The position numbers were made by a program, and so were the translations under genes. Source: Salaquimonas sp. (GTDB lineage: Bacteria; Pseudomonadota; Alphaproteobacteria; Rhizobiales; Rhizobiaceae). From it: a stretch of 64,000 nt of DNA. Location of the stretch: the NCBI GenBank assembly GCA_028289365.1, contig JANQQM010000002.1, forward strand, positions 1 to 64,000, in the 5' to 3' direction. A model generated the notes under the pieces. The model was given only the letters and a program-made list of their open reading frames with translations, did not search any database and was not told the DNA's origin. Shown piece by piece: positions 1-8,410 of this stretch (positions are counted from its first letter, which is position 1; each line of letters begins with the position of its first letter).

Positions 1-487
1 TTGAAGGTTCCAGCATCGGAATTGAACTGATTCCGAAATCAGCTTCGCCATTTGCCACCGCTTCCGCTACCTCATTGGCGGCGAGATCCAGAATACGAAT
101 GCGGGCTGCATTTCCCTCGGCTTGAAATTTCCCGATGGCGCGGGTGAGCAGTCCCGGCACAACCGTTGGAATAGTCGCAATCGTTATCGTCTGGGCGCGT
201 TGATAGGCATAGGCAGCGCTTTCATCCCGCATGGCGCGCGACGTCTCTTGCGCGTCCTGCAACATCGATTCAGCACGAATTTGGAGTCGCTTCGCCGCAA
301 GGGTTGGCCGCACATCGCGTGTGGTTCGTTCAAAAAGCAGCGAACCAAGTGCCTCCTCCAGCTTGTGTATCCGGCGTGATACCGAGGATTGCGACAGTCC
401 CAGCCGCTCTGAAGCCAAATGAAACGAACCGGTTTCCTTGACGGCCAGAAACGCTTCAAGATCGTGGAAATCGAAATTAATCCGCAT
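1..487 (-). CDS. LysR-family regulator, 3' end cut by window edge (TcuR-like)
   Basis: The frame is open from an ATG at 487 down to base 1, so about 162 residues are visible and the C-terminal part lies outside the window. Residues 5-65 form the LysR winged helix-turn-helix, with the pattern DLEAFLAVKETGSFHLASERLGLSQSSVSRRI. The start of the effector-binding domain follows (TITIATIPTVVPGLL). It is divergent from tcuA with only 78 bp between the starts, the arrangement of tcuR and tcuABC in Salmonella, so it probably controls tcuAB in response to tricarballylate or a related acid. The family is certain from the sequence; the TcuR role is inferred from position only. Confidence 0.9.
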   Translation of the reverse strand, partial: MRINFDFHDLEAFLAVKETGSFHLASERLGLSQSSVSRRIHKLEEALGSLLFERTTRDVRPTLAAKRLQIRAESMLQDAQETSRAMRDESAAYAYQRAQTITIATIPTVVPGLLTRAIGKFQAEGNAARIRILDLAANEVAEAVANGEADFGISSIPMLEPS

Positions 488-565
488 AACGCATTAATCT
501 CAAAGAAAATTGCATTGGTCAACTTAACGGCGAAGTGGTAGCCACATCCCAACAAGGGAGCAAAT

Positions 566-1951
566 GTGCAGACAGACCCAGACATTGTTGTAATCGGAGG
601 CGGCAACGCTGCACTTTGCGCGGCTATTACGGCCGCGGAAGCAGGTGCTCGCGTCACGATTCTGGAAGCTGCGCCAAAGCCTTACCGCGGCGGTAATTCA
701 AGGCACACGCGGAATTTCCGTTGCATGCATGATGGACCCTTGGGGCCGCTCATCGAGAGCTATACCGAAGACGAATATTTTGACGACCTCATGAAAGTAA
801 CGGGCGGCAAGACGGACGAATTTCTCGCCCGCATGGTCATCAGGACTTCGGAGGAATGCCTGCCGTGGATGGAGGCGCATGGCGTACGATTTCAACCATC
901 CTTGTCCGGCACGCTTTCGCTTGCACGAACCAACGCGTTCTTCTTGGGTGGCGGCAAGAGCCTTGTAAACGCCTATTACAGAACCGCGGACGGATTGGGG
1001 GTCACCGCTAATTACGAAGCGCCGGTCACTCATCTGGAGATGGAAGACGATCGCGTTGTCAGAGTGGATTATACGTCAAACGGAGAAAGTAAGAGCCTCA
1101 CGCCGAAGGCCGTGATTGTTGCCTCAGGTGGATTCCAGGCTGATACCGATTGGCTTGCAAGGGCATGGGGACCGGCTGCCAGGAACTTCCTGATACGGGG
1201 AACACCTTATAATCGTGGCGTGGTGCTTTCTGATCTTCTGGATCAAGGGATTGAGCAGGTCGGCGATCCGACCCAATGTCATGCGGTGGCGATTGACGGA
1301 CGGGCGCCGAAATTCGATGGCGGGATCGTCACGCGCCTCGACTGCGTTCCGTTCTCGATCGTGGTGAACAAGAACGCCGAGCGCTTCTATGACGAAGGTG
1401 AAGATGTCTGGCCCAAGCGCTATGCCATCTGGGGTCGCCTGGTCGCCGCCCAGCCTGACCAGGTCGGCTATGCGATCATTGACTCCAAAGCCATAGACTT
1501 GTTCATGCCTTCGGTTTTTCCGCCGATCAAGGCCGACACTCTGGAAGAACTTGCCAATAAAATGGGTCTCCCCGCCGACCGGCTGTCAAAGACGGTTTCA
1601 GAATTCAACAGTGCCTGTGGTGATGTTTCAAGGTTCCACGCGACCGAATTGGATGGTGTTGCGACATCAGGTCTGACACCCGCAAAGACCAATTGGGCAA
1701 GACCGATCGATCAACCGCCTTATTACGGGTATTCGCTTCGCACCGGCGTTACCTTCACTTATCTCGGCCTAAAGGTTGATGAACGTGCGCAATGCGCGGC
1801 AGGCAATCGGGCAATCTCCAATCTCTGGGCTGCCGGTGAAACCATGGCCGGGTCAATCCTCGGACAAGGCTATCTGGCGGGATTTGGCATGACAATTGGA
1901 ACCGTGTTCGGACGCATTGCCGGAAAGGAGGCTGCGGCTTATGCAGGCTGA
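566..1951 (+). CDS. tcuA: FAD-dependent tricarballylate dehydrogenase TcuA
   Basis: A 461-residue flavoprotein of the fumarate reductase/succinate dehydrogenase flavoprotein family. Residues 6-34 hold the Rossmann FAD motif VVIGGGNAAL followed by VTILEA, and the C-terminal end has the FAD-closing pattern NLWAAGETMAG...GFGMTIGTVFGRIAG. TcuA oxidises tricarballylate to cis-aconitate in the cytoplasm. The start is GTG at 566, preceded by AAGGGAG at about 555. The gene overlaps tcuB by 11 bp, so the two are translationally coupled. No TcuC-type transporter is present in the window. Length and the tcuB partner both fit the family well. Confidence 0.88.
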   Translation: MQTDPDIVVIGGGNAALCAAITAAEAGARVTILEAAPKPYRGGNSRHTRNFRCMHDGPLGPLIESYTEDEYFDDLMKVTGGKTDEFLARMVIRTSEECLPWMEAHGVRFQPSLSGTLSLARTNAFFLGGGKSLVNAYYRTADGLGVTANYEAPVTHLEMEDDRVVRVDYTSNGESKSLTPKAVIVASGGFQADTDWLARAWGPAARNFLIRGTPYNRGVVLSDLLDQGIEQVGDPTQCHAVAIDGRAPKFDGGIVTRLDCVPFSIVVNKNAERFYDEGEDVWPKRYAIWGRLVAAQPDQVGYAIIDSKAIDLFMPSVFPPIKADTLEELANKMGLPADRLSKTVSEFNSACGDVSRFHATELDGVATSGLTPAKTNWARPIDQPPYYGYSLRTGVTFTYLGLKVDERAQCAAGNRAISNLWAAGETMAGSILGQGYLAGFGMTIGTVFGRIAGKEAAAYAG

Positions 1952-3014
1952 ACTGATCAATGAAGCGCGGCGGCAAGCCGAAATCTGCAATGCATGCCGC
2001 TATTGCGAAGGATATTGCTCGGTATTTCCATCGCTACACGCGCATCGAACATTCAGCGATGGCGACATCACGCAATTGGCGAACCTCTGCCACAATTGCC
2101 GAGGCTGCTACTATGCCTGTCAGTACACCACACCACATGAATTCAACCTGAACCTGCCAAACGCATTGGCAGAAGTACGGCTGGACAGCTGGAAGGCACT
2201 TGCCTGGCCAAGGGGGTTCGGTGCACTGTTCGACAGGTCAGGCATGGTAATCGGTGCCGGATTAGTTGTGACCTTTGCATTGTTGTTTGCGCTCGCCCAG
2301 GCACTGCGACCGGAAAGCGGCGCCGGCTTTTATGCTTACATGTCCCATGGCCTGATGGTTGCAATCTTTACACCTGCATTCCTTCTGCCCCTGGCGGCGA
2401 TTGGCGTATCGCTTCGTCATTATTGGAAAATGGTCGGTGGCGGCCCGCTGGCAATCAGTGATGTCTGGGCGGCCTGCAAGAGTGCCGGGCGGATGAAAAA
2501 TCTGGATGGCGGCCATGGAGACGGATGCAATTTCGAGGATGAAGACCGCTTCAGCCAGGCCCGAAGACATTTCCATCAGGCGACATTATATGGCTTCCTG
2601 CTTTGTTTTGCTGCGACTTCGGCCGGAACCATCATGCATTACCTGTTTGGAATGGAAGCCCCCTATGGTCTCTTCAGCCTACCGAAACTCTTAGGTGTTC
2701 CGGGCGGCATTCTTCTTTGTCTCGGTACGGCGGGCCTTGCATGGCTAAAGACAAAGGCAGACCGGCATCTCGGCGCTCCGGAGGTGTGGGGTGGTGAAAT
2801 GGCTTTCGTGCTCCTGCTTTTTGCGGTCAGCGCCACGGGGTTGGCGCTCTATGCGGCAACCGGAACGGCAGCGGTGGCCTGGCTGCTGCCAATCCATCTG
2901 GCGACCGTGCTGACATTCTTCCTTCTCACGCCCTACTCCAAAATGGCGCATGGCTTCTTCCGGATGGCCGCTGTTGCCAAGGATGCGCAGGAATTGCGAT
3001 TACGAGGTGGCTAA
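1941..3014 (+). CDS. tcuB: Tricarballylate utilisation iron-sulfur/membrane protein TcuB
   Basis: This 357-residue protein reoxidises the TcuA flavin and passes electrons to the membrane quinone pool. Two Cys clusters sit at the N-terminus: CxxCxxCxxxC at residues 16-26 (CNACRYCEGYC) and again at 50-60 (CHNCRGCYYAC). About six hydrophobic segments follow, with several histidines that could ligate heme. I chose ATG 1941 because AAGGAGG lies at 1925-1931; a longer reading from 1896 would run back into tcuA. The stop is followed by a 160-bp gap, so the operon seems to end here. Confidence 0.87.
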   Translation: MQAELINEARRQAEICNACRYCEGYCSVFPSLHAHRTFSDGDITQLANLCHNCRGCYYACQYTTPHEFNLNLPNALAEVRLDSWKALAWPRGFGALFDRSGMVIGAGLVVTFALLFALAQALRPESGAGFYAYMSHGLMVAIFTPAFLLPLAAIGVSLRHYWKMVGGGPLAISDVWAACKSAGRMKNLDGGHGDGCNFEDEDRFSQARRHFHQATLYGFLLCFAATSAGTIMHYLFGMEAPYGLFSLPKLLGVPGGILLCLGTAGLAWLKTKADRHLGAPEVWGGEMAFVLLLFAVSATGLALYAATGTAAVAWLLPIHLATVLTFFLLTPYSKMAHGFFRMAAVAKDAQELRLRGG

Positions 3015-3134
3015 GTTCCAACCTTAGCCTCCTACTGGATTGAATTGCGAATTGAAACCGCCAATCAGACCGCTTCAGGTTCCCAGCCTGTATTACAAAT
3101 CGGTAACTTGCCAACGTGTCGTACCAGGAATATT

Positions 3135-3155
3135 GGAGGAGCATTGGACATGTAA
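3135..3155 (+). promoter_or_regulatory. Strong ribosome binding site followed by a start-stop pair
   Basis: GGAGGAG at 3135-3141 is followed after 8 nt by ATG TAA (3150-3155). That is a minimal open frame with a start directly followed by a stop, 19 nt ahead of the real start codon at 3175. The real start itself has only a weak binding site, and an in-frame TGA at 3169 rules out a longer reading. It could hold a ribosome that then reinitiates on the membrane protein gene, or it could be chance. Confidence 0.35.
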
Positions 3156-3174
3156 TCGCGGGCGATCTTGAGCG

Positions 3175-3777
3175 ATGAAGTCATTCTTTTCATCTCCATA
3201 TTTTTTCTGGGCCATATTGGCGATTCCTTCTGTGCCGATGATTGCCGGCCTGGCCAGCGGATCTGCCAATTCGGAATCGCTACTGCGCCCGACCGGTGAG
3301 TTCGCTGCCCGTTTCATGATCATCGCGATGATGATCACACCGCTAAGGATGATGTTTCCGAAGGCAAACTGGCTGCTGTGGTTGGCGCGGCGCAGGCGTT
3401 ATCTTGGGGTGGCCGCCTTTGGTTACGCTCTACTGCATACGCTGCTCTATATCGTGGATATGGGGTCGCTGCAGCTCATGCTGGATGAGTTCTTTGCAAT
3501 CGGTATCTGGACCGGTTGGGCAGCCTTTGTGCTGTTTGTTCCGCTGGCCATCACCAGTAATGACTGGTCACAGCGGATAATGCTGTCGAGATGGAAACAG
3601 CTCCAGCGCCTGGTCTATCCAGCAGCGGTTCTGACTCTGGTTCACTGGATCTTCGTGCACAACAACCTGGGACCGGCACTCGTTCACTTCATTCCGCTGG
3701 CACTGCTGGAAGCCTACCGCATTTGGCGAAATCTATCCGCTGGCGGTGATCCAAATCCACAAGCCCTCAAATCCTAA
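3175..3777 (+). CDS. Ferric-reductase-like transmembrane heme protein (MsrQ/YedZ type)
   Basis: A 200-residue integral membrane protein with five or six hydrophobic segments and histidines spaced as in the ferric-reductase-like domain: GYALLHTLLYIV near residue 85, VLTLVHWIFVH near 155. MsrQ-type proteins carry heme b and move electrons from the quinol pool to a periplasmic partner. No molybdenum MsrP gene is adjacent. The next genes encode small exported PepSY-like proteins, a pairing that suggests a different redox partner. The charged loop LARRRRYLG is cytoplasmic by the positive-inside rule. The family is likely; the electron acceptor is unknown. Confidence 0.72.
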   Translation: MKSFFSSPYFFWAILAIPSVPMIAGLASGSANSESLLRPTGEFAARFMIIAMMITPLRMMFPKANWLLWLARRRRYLGVAAFGYALLHTLLYIVDMGSLQLMLDEFFAIGIWTGWAAFVLFVPLAITSNDWSQRIMLSRWKQLQRLVYPAAVLTLVHWIFVHNNLGPALVHFIPLALLEAYRIWRNLSAGGDPNPQALKS

Positions 3778-3794
3778 CATTACAGGTGAAAAGT

Positions 3795-4103
3795 ATGTTC
3801 AAACCATTTCTATTTGTTTCAGCTTTTGTACTCGGACAGGCATTGATTTCTCCAGCTGTCGCTACCGGACTGATGACCTGTGATGCAGGTGATGCGTCGG
3901 GATGGAAAACCATGGATCAGCTGGAAGCAAAAATGAAGGATGATGGCTGGACAGTGCGGCGTATCAAGGAAGATGGCGGATGTTATGAAGCCTACGGAAC
4001 TTCACCCGAAGGCAAGCGGGTGGAAGCCTATTTTCATCCCGTAACGCTCGAAATGCTTTTGATGGCTCAAAGGGGCCAGGTGCTGTTCCGCAAGGAAAAC
4101 TAA
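3795..4103 (+). CDS. Exported PepSY_2-like small protein
   Basis: About 102 residues, with a signal peptide of roughly 23 residues (hydrophobic FLFVSAFVLGQALI, cleavage probably after AVA). The mature part has a PepSY-like pattern: MTCDAGDASGWKTMDQLEAKM, then GWTVRRIKEDGGCYEAYG and GKRVEAYFHPVT. Two cysteines, in TCD and GCY, could form a disulfide in the periplasm. ATG 3795 was chosen because a purine-rich AGG lies 8 nt upstream; a GTG at 3786 would add three residues. It starts 17 bp after the membrane heme protein and is probably co-transcribed with it. Function unknown; PepSY proteins often bind or inhibit partners. Confidence 0.7.
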   Translation: MFKPFLFVSAFVLGQALISPAVATGLMTCDAGDASGWKTMDQLEAKMKDDGWTVRRIKEDGGCYEAYGTSPEGKRVEAYFHPVTLEMLLMAQRGQVLFRKEN

Positions 4104-4177
4104 TCCTGCCGACGGCTTGACTTCGTGGCGTTGCACCCTGTTGGATAACCGTAGCGGTCAATCAACGGAGTTTGCAG

Positions 4178-5047
4178 ATGCGAAGTCTACTGCTGTTTTT
4201 CATTTGCGTGTTAATGGCCAGTCAGGCGATTGCCCAGGAATCAGCACCTTTTGCCTCATTCGACGTAGCAAGCGAACCAGGCCTCAGGGATCCTCATGAC
4301 CTAGCGATAGGCCCCGATGGGCGTTTATATGTGGCTGATAAACTTGCTAACCAGATCACCATTCTGGACCCCGATACACTTGAGATTCTAGGTGCTGTGG
4401 AGACCGGAAGCCTTCCTAATGTTCGGGATGTTTCGTTCGGTCCTGACGGCAAAGCGATCGTTGCCGTGACAGGATTGAGCACGGTTCTGGTCTATCCTGA
4501 GATGTCAATGAAACCCGGAGAGCCGGAAGCTGCGCTTGCTGCCGCTGGAACCGAAGGTGCACTTGCCCATTCCAGCGGCAGGATTTATGCGATGGCCAGT
4601 CGGTCAGGTACCCTGATCGCCTATCAGGGTGGTGAAGCGGTGGCATTTGCGGAAGGCCATTTCGGCGCCCATGACGTCGAAGAAGCGCCAGATGGCGGCG
4701 TCTGGGTGGCGGACAATTTCAATCGGCGCCTGGTCAAGTATTCTCCGGATCTCGAGAAACTAATAACAATTGACGATCCAAAGTTTGGTTTTGTTGGCCC
4801 TCGATATCTGGATGTAGACAGCTTCGGCCGTTTGATCGTGGCCGACCAGGATGCCCATCGTATCTTGATGATTGACCCGGACGGTCCGGATGGGGGCACG
4901 CTGCTCGGTGTTCTCGGCGACGGTGTGCCGGGAATTGGACCAAACAAATTCGATGATCCCGAAGGTGTCTATGTTGATGGCAGCCGGTATTATTTCTCCG
5001 ACTCCGATAATAACCGGATCGTGCGTTATTCCGTTGTCACAAACTGA
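4178..5047 (+). CDS. Exported NHL/SMP-30-type beta-propeller protein
   Basis: 289 residues with a signal peptide (SLLLFFICVLMASQAIAQ). Repeated propeller strands follow: LAIGPDGRLYVADKLANQI, VSFGPDGKAIVA, EEAPDGGVWVADNFNRRLVKYS, LDVDSFGRLIVADQDAHRI and EGVYVDGSRYYFSDSDNNRIVRYS. This is the NHL-like six-bladed pattern with a G-R-(L/I)-x-V-A-D core. It is periplasmic or secreted. ATG 4178 is preceded by ACGGAG at 4165-4170 with 7-nt spacing; TTG 4172 is a less likely start. The gene lies 74 bp after the PepSY-like gene on the same strand. No catalytic motif can be assigned, so a binding or scaffold role is as likely as an enzyme. Confidence 0.7.
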   Translation: MRSLLLFFICVLMASQAIAQESAPFASFDVASEPGLRDPHDLAIGPDGRLYVADKLANQITILDPDTLEILGAVETGSLPNVRDVSFGPDGKAIVAVTGLSTVLVYPEMSMKPGEPEAALAAAGTEGALAHSSGRIYAMASRSGTLIAYQGGEAVAFAEGHFGAHDVEEAPDGGVWVADNFNRRLVKYSPDLEKLITIDDPKFGFVGPRYLDVDSFGRLIVADQDAHRILMIDPDGPDGGTLLGVLGDGVPGIGPNKFDDPEGVYVDGSRYYFSDSDNNRIVRYSVVTN

Positions 5048-5245
5048 TTAGTCATGAAGCTTTGGCCTGCGGCACTCGGAATTTCTTTGCCGAACATGCC
5101 AGAACTCTCAACTGACTATATTCCCTAAACCTTAGTTATAGACCCGATCATATCAACCTTTGAGCAATGGCTGCCCGCGCCAGCGGTTCCTAGCTGACGA
5201 CCACCGGCATGAAACCGGAACAGCAATCTTGCAAAGGAAACTGAT

Positions 5246-5530
5246 ATGAACACTCTACTGAAAACCACCCTCGTCGCTGCCGCGGTCATCGCCCCTACCT
5301 GGGTCATGGCATCCATGAATGCTGGCGACGTTGCAGGGAAGTCGGAAGCCGAAATTCGTTCCAGCCTGGAATCAGCCGGTTATCAGATAAAGAAAATCGA
5401 AACCGAGGATGATGAATTCGAGGTCTATGCCGAGCTTAATGGCAAGCTTTACGAATTGGAGATTTCAGCTAATACCGGTGAAATTACCGAAATTGAGCTG
5501 GAAGACGATGAAGAATGCGATGACGATTGA
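5246..5530 (+). CDS. Exported acidic PepSY-domain protein
   Basis: 94 residues: a signal peptide (LLKTTLVAAAVIAPTWVMA), then a single PepSY-like unit, GKSEAEIRSSLESAGYQIKKIETEDDEFEVYAELNGKLYELEISANTGEITEIEL. The tail is highly acidic (EDDEECDDD), which could bind cations. ATG 5246 has AAAGGAAA just upstream. A strong hairpin follows at 5568-5602, so it ends its transcript. It is the second PepSY-type protein within 1.5 kb, but the two are not close in sequence. Periplasmic; function unknown. Confidence 0.72.
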   Translation: MNTLLKTTLVAAAVIAPTWVMASMNAGDVAGKSEAEIRSSLESAGYQIKKIETEDDEFEVYAELNGKLYELEISANTGEITEIELEDDEECDDD

Positions 5531-5567
5531 TCGTCTTTATTGGTATTGAATTAAGATGATCCAAGCG

Positions 5568-5602
5568 ACAAGGTGGCAAATCAGCGTGGTTTGCCACCTT
5601 GT
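5568..5602 (+). terminator. Hairpin terminator after the PepSY gene
   Basis: A perfect 13-bp inverted repeat (5568-5580 with 5590-5602, arm ACAAGGTGGCAAA) with a 9-nt loop, followed by GTTTAC. The stem is strong but the T-run is short. It separates the PepSY gene from the LuxR gene starting at 5623. Confidence 0.6.
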
Positions 5603-5622
5603 TTACAACTGGAATATCGACA

Positions 5623-6120
5623 ATGAAGAATTCGCCTACCGCCCTCTATATACTCTTCGCACTTCAAGCATTTTGTGCCCTGTTTTTTCTGGCAGATGCA
5701 GTCGGGGATTTTCTCGGACATGAAGATATCGCAGGCGTGGGAGATTCGGATACATTCGAATATATGGTGGCGGCAGCCTTGACCCTCAGCGTCATTTACA
5801 CCGGTCGCCAGATCTTGAGTATGCTCGATCATCAAAAACGGATCGAGAACCAGTTGCGAGCGGCTTCCAGCGCCTTTCACGAGTTGCTTGAGGAACATTT
5901 TGACGAATGGAAACTCACTCCCTCCGAACGTGATGTCGCCTTGCTGGCGATAAAGGGGCTATCAATTTCCGAGATGGCAAAGGTCCGCGAGACGCGGGAA
6001 GGCACCGTCAAAACCCAGTGCAATGCGATCTACAAGAAAGCCGGTGTGGAAAGTCGAACCCAACTGATCAGCCAGTTTGTGGAAGAACTAATAGAAGTGC
6101 CGGACCGTGTAGCCGCATGA
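5623..6120 (+). CDS. Membrane-anchored LuxR-type regulator
   Basis: 165 residues with an unusual layout. Two hydrophobic helices lie at about residues 7-27 (LYILFALQAFCALFFLADAV) and 45-62. A linker and then a C-terminal LuxR helix-turn-helix at about 98-155 follow: LTPSERDVALLAIKGLSISEMAKVRETREGTVKTQCNAIYKKAGVESRTQLI. There is no receiver or autoinducer-binding domain. The two helices probably place the DNA-binding domain at the inner membrane, so the signal may come from the membrane or periplasm. The start at ATG 5623 lies inside an open frame reaching back to 5599. Targets unknown; the adjacent exported proteins are candidates. Confidence 0.8.
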   Translation: MKNSPTALYILFALQAFCALFFLADAVGDFLGHEDIAGVGDSDTFEYMVAAALTLSVIYTGRQILSMLDHQKRIENQLRAASSAFHELLEEHFDEWKLTPSERDVALLAIKGLSISEMAKVRETREGTVKTQCNAIYKKAGVESRTQLISQFVEELIEVPDRVAA

Positions 6121-6143
6121 GCGGACAGGATGAGATTACCCAA

Positions 6144-7337
6144 TCACAAATTGCGTTCGATCGCCCGGAGCAGATTGAAACGCGTCTTGCCTGTATTGCC
6201 GCCGAGCGAGATTACAAATCTCACAAGCCCATGATCGGAAGTGACGGCATAACCAGCAAGTGTCTTGACCCCCGCAATGGTGCCGGTCTTGTATCTAGAA
6301 CCTGCTCGGCTCTTGCGAAGCAGTTCGGCGTGCGGTTCAAACTGATCAAGCAGTTTGGCAAGACCGCGAGCGGTGAATTGATTTGAGGGGCTGATGCCGG
6401 AACCTTCTTCAAGCTTGATGTCCCTTACAAGACCATGTTCGATGAGAAGCCCACCTGCGATCTGCAGCGATTTTTCGAGACTGACCGGCTCGCCCAGCCT
6501 GTGCGCACCGATCTGAAGAAAAATCTGGTTTGCCAGGTAATTATTTGACCCGATAAGCATCAGCTTGACCAATTCGGCAAGATCACGAGATTGCTGATGG
6601 ACATATACTGGCTCCAGGCCATCCGGCACCGAGCCGACTGACACATTTCCCTCAACGCTCCCGCCAGCCTTTGCAATAAATTCGGCAATCAGTTCGCCGG
6701 CATACCTAGCGCCCACGGACAGGTCATCCTGCGGCAAGCTTATTCGACCTCGACCGGAAGGGCCCCGCGCGCGAAACTGCTCGACTGCCAGCGGTGTTAT
6801 CGGCGTTTGCTCTTCGGCGGAGCGTACCTTCTTGCCCGAACGCCTTGCGTGGATTGTATTGAAGTTGGCGGCTAGCGCTGAATTCGGCGCATTGTAAGAC
6901 TCGCTATCTTCCTTGATGCCCGGGATGCGGAGAGCTTCAGGGAAAAGGCTTGTGTCAACGACGAGTTTCTTGAACGGTTCCTTTCCGGCTGCCTCAACGA
7001 GATTTTCTGCGAGTACAGCCAGTTCTTCTGAAACCAGAAACGGATCCCCTCCCCCACGCACATAAAGGATGCGGTCGTCATCAACGTACAAACGGGTCTC
7101 AAACCGATAGTCTCCACCAAGCACCTCCATGGCCAGCCAGGCCGTTACAATCTTGGCGACCGAAGCGGGGCTAAATGGCTCGTCCACATTTTGAGCGACC
7201 AGATCATTACCCTTTGCGTCGAGCACAAGTACAGAGCCCGACGGCGCGATGGCGGCGACTTTCTTCTTAATGTCGGCAAATGACTGGGCAGTTAGCAAGA
7301 ACAGTGCGCACGCGACAGTCAGCAGACGAAACCACAT
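6144..7337 (-). CDS. D-alanyl-D-alanine carboxypeptidase/endopeptidase, PBP4 (S13) type
   Basis: 397 residues, periplasmic. A signal peptide (RLLTVACALFLLTAQSFA) is followed by the S13 penicillin-binding fold: SxxK at 59-62 (SVAK), SNN in the LMLIGSNNYLANQIF block, and KTGT in RYKTGTIAGVKTLAGYAV near the C-terminus. It trims peptidoglycan stem peptides or cleaves cross-links. ATG 7337 places the signal peptide correctly; a start at 7382 would add 15 polar residues. It faces the LuxR gene with 23 bp between stops and is divergent from the hydrolase gene. At about 400 residues it is shorter than E. coli DacB (477), as in many alphaproteobacteria. Confidence 0.85.
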   Translation of the reverse strand: MWFRLLTVACALFLLTAQSFADIKKKVAAIAPSGSVLVLDAKGNDLVAQNVDEPFSPASVAKIVTAWLAMEVLGGDYRFETRLYVDDDRILYVRGGGDPFLVSEELAVLAENLVEAAGKEPFKKLVVDTSLFPEALRIPGIKEDSESYNAPNSALAANFNTIHARRSGKKVRSAEEQTPITPLAVEQFRARGPSGRGRISLPQDDLSVGARYAGELIAEFIAKAGGSVEGNVSVGSVPDGLEPVYVHQQSRDLAELVKLMLIGSNNYLANQIFLQIGAHRLGEPVSLEKSLQIAGGLLIEHGLVRDIKLEEGSGISPSNQFTARGLAKLLDQFEPHAELLRKSRAGSRYKTGTIAGVKTLAGYAVTSDHGLVRFVISLGGNTGKTRFNLLRAIERNL

Positions 7338-7474
7338 GATATATCCAATCTTGATGCAGGGCTTGCAGGCATAATTAGGCAATGTACAAGTTAAGGAAAG
7401 AACAATTTCAAACTGTGACGTGATTACTGCCGGGCCGCAAGTGCAATCGGCGTCAATAGGAGGTGGCAGTTAGC

Positions 7475-8293
7475 ATGTGGTTATCAAAACTGATCGCTGG
7501 CGTCCTGATTGCCTATTTCGGCATTGTTGCCCTGGCCTTTGTAATGCAAAACCGCATGCTGTTTCCTGCCCAGCTTGCTTCGAGCCAGCAGCATCATGGA
7601 GAAGGACCGGGTGATAGGCTGGAACTTGTGACACCGGACGGTGTGCATCTGAAAGGCGTACACATCGCGGCGGCAAAGGAGCCGGACAAAGATGCGCCGA
7701 TCGTTCTTGGTTTCGGGGGCAATGCCTGGAATGGCGAAGTCGCAGCGACCTATCTGCACGCCCTGTATCCGGAGCACGATGTCGTTGTCTTTCATTATCG
7801 TGGCTATGCTCCTAGCCAAGGCAAACCCACCGCCAAGGACCTGCTTTCGGATTCCCTGCTGGTTTTTGACTACATTGAAAACCGGTTTGGTGCTCGCCCA
7901 GTCGTCGGCGTTGGCTTCAGTATTGGTTCAGGGGTGGCTGCCCATCTGGCCGCAAATCGCCAACTTGACGGACTGATATTGGTTACGCCGTTTGATTCAC
8001 TGAGAGAACTTGCCGTCGGTCACTTCCCCTGGCTGCCGGTCAGGTGGCTGTTTCGTCATGACATGGAACCAGGAAGCGAGTTGAACGAGCTGTCAACGCC
8101 AGTGGCCATTATTGCCGCTGAAAATGACAATATCGTATTTCCGAACCGCACTGCTGCATTGCGCCAACAAGTCGGGAACCTTGTTCTGGATCGGACGATC
8201 GCCAATGCTGACCACAACAACATCTATGACCGCGCTGAATTTCGTGAGGCCATGGCCGAGGCGATGGCGTTGATGTCAGGCAACGCTGGATGA
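7475..8293 (+). CDS. Membrane-anchored alpha/beta hydrolase
   Basis: 272 residues. An N-terminal hydrophobic helix (LIAGVLIAYFGIVALAFVM) is followed by the serine hydrolase fold of the BEM46/YfhR type. The nucleophile is in GVGFSIGSG, the acidic residue probably in AAENDNIVFP, and the histidine in NADHNNIY near the end. The GFGGNAW loop would supply the oxyanion hole, equivalent to HGN in relatives. AGGAGG lies at 7458-7463; ATG 7475 was chosen over GTG 7463, which overlaps that site. The substrate is unknown; relatives are esterases or depalmitoylase-like enzymes. Confidence 0.78.
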   Translation: MWLSKLIAGVLIAYFGIVALAFVMQNRMLFPAQLASSQQHHGEGPGDRLELVTPDGVHLKGVHIAAAKEPDKDAPIVLGFGGNAWNGEVAATYLHALYPEHDVVVFHYRGYAPSQGKPTAKDLLSDSLLVFDYIENRFGARPVVGVGFSIGSGVAAHLAANRQLDGLILVTPFDSLRELAVGHFPWLPVRWLFRHDMEPGSELNELSTPVAIIAAENDNIVFPNRTAALRQQVGNLVLDRTIANADHNNIYDRAEFREAMAEAMALMSGNAG

Positions 8294-8410
8294 TCATCAT
8301 ATTATGTCTCCCGAAACGGTCGGACCACAACTCGCTTGACTAGTAGGGGTTGCAGCCCGATTATTTGCTCGTCGATCAGCTTGTAGTTGCGCAGCAGATG
8401 GCGGTCTGTA

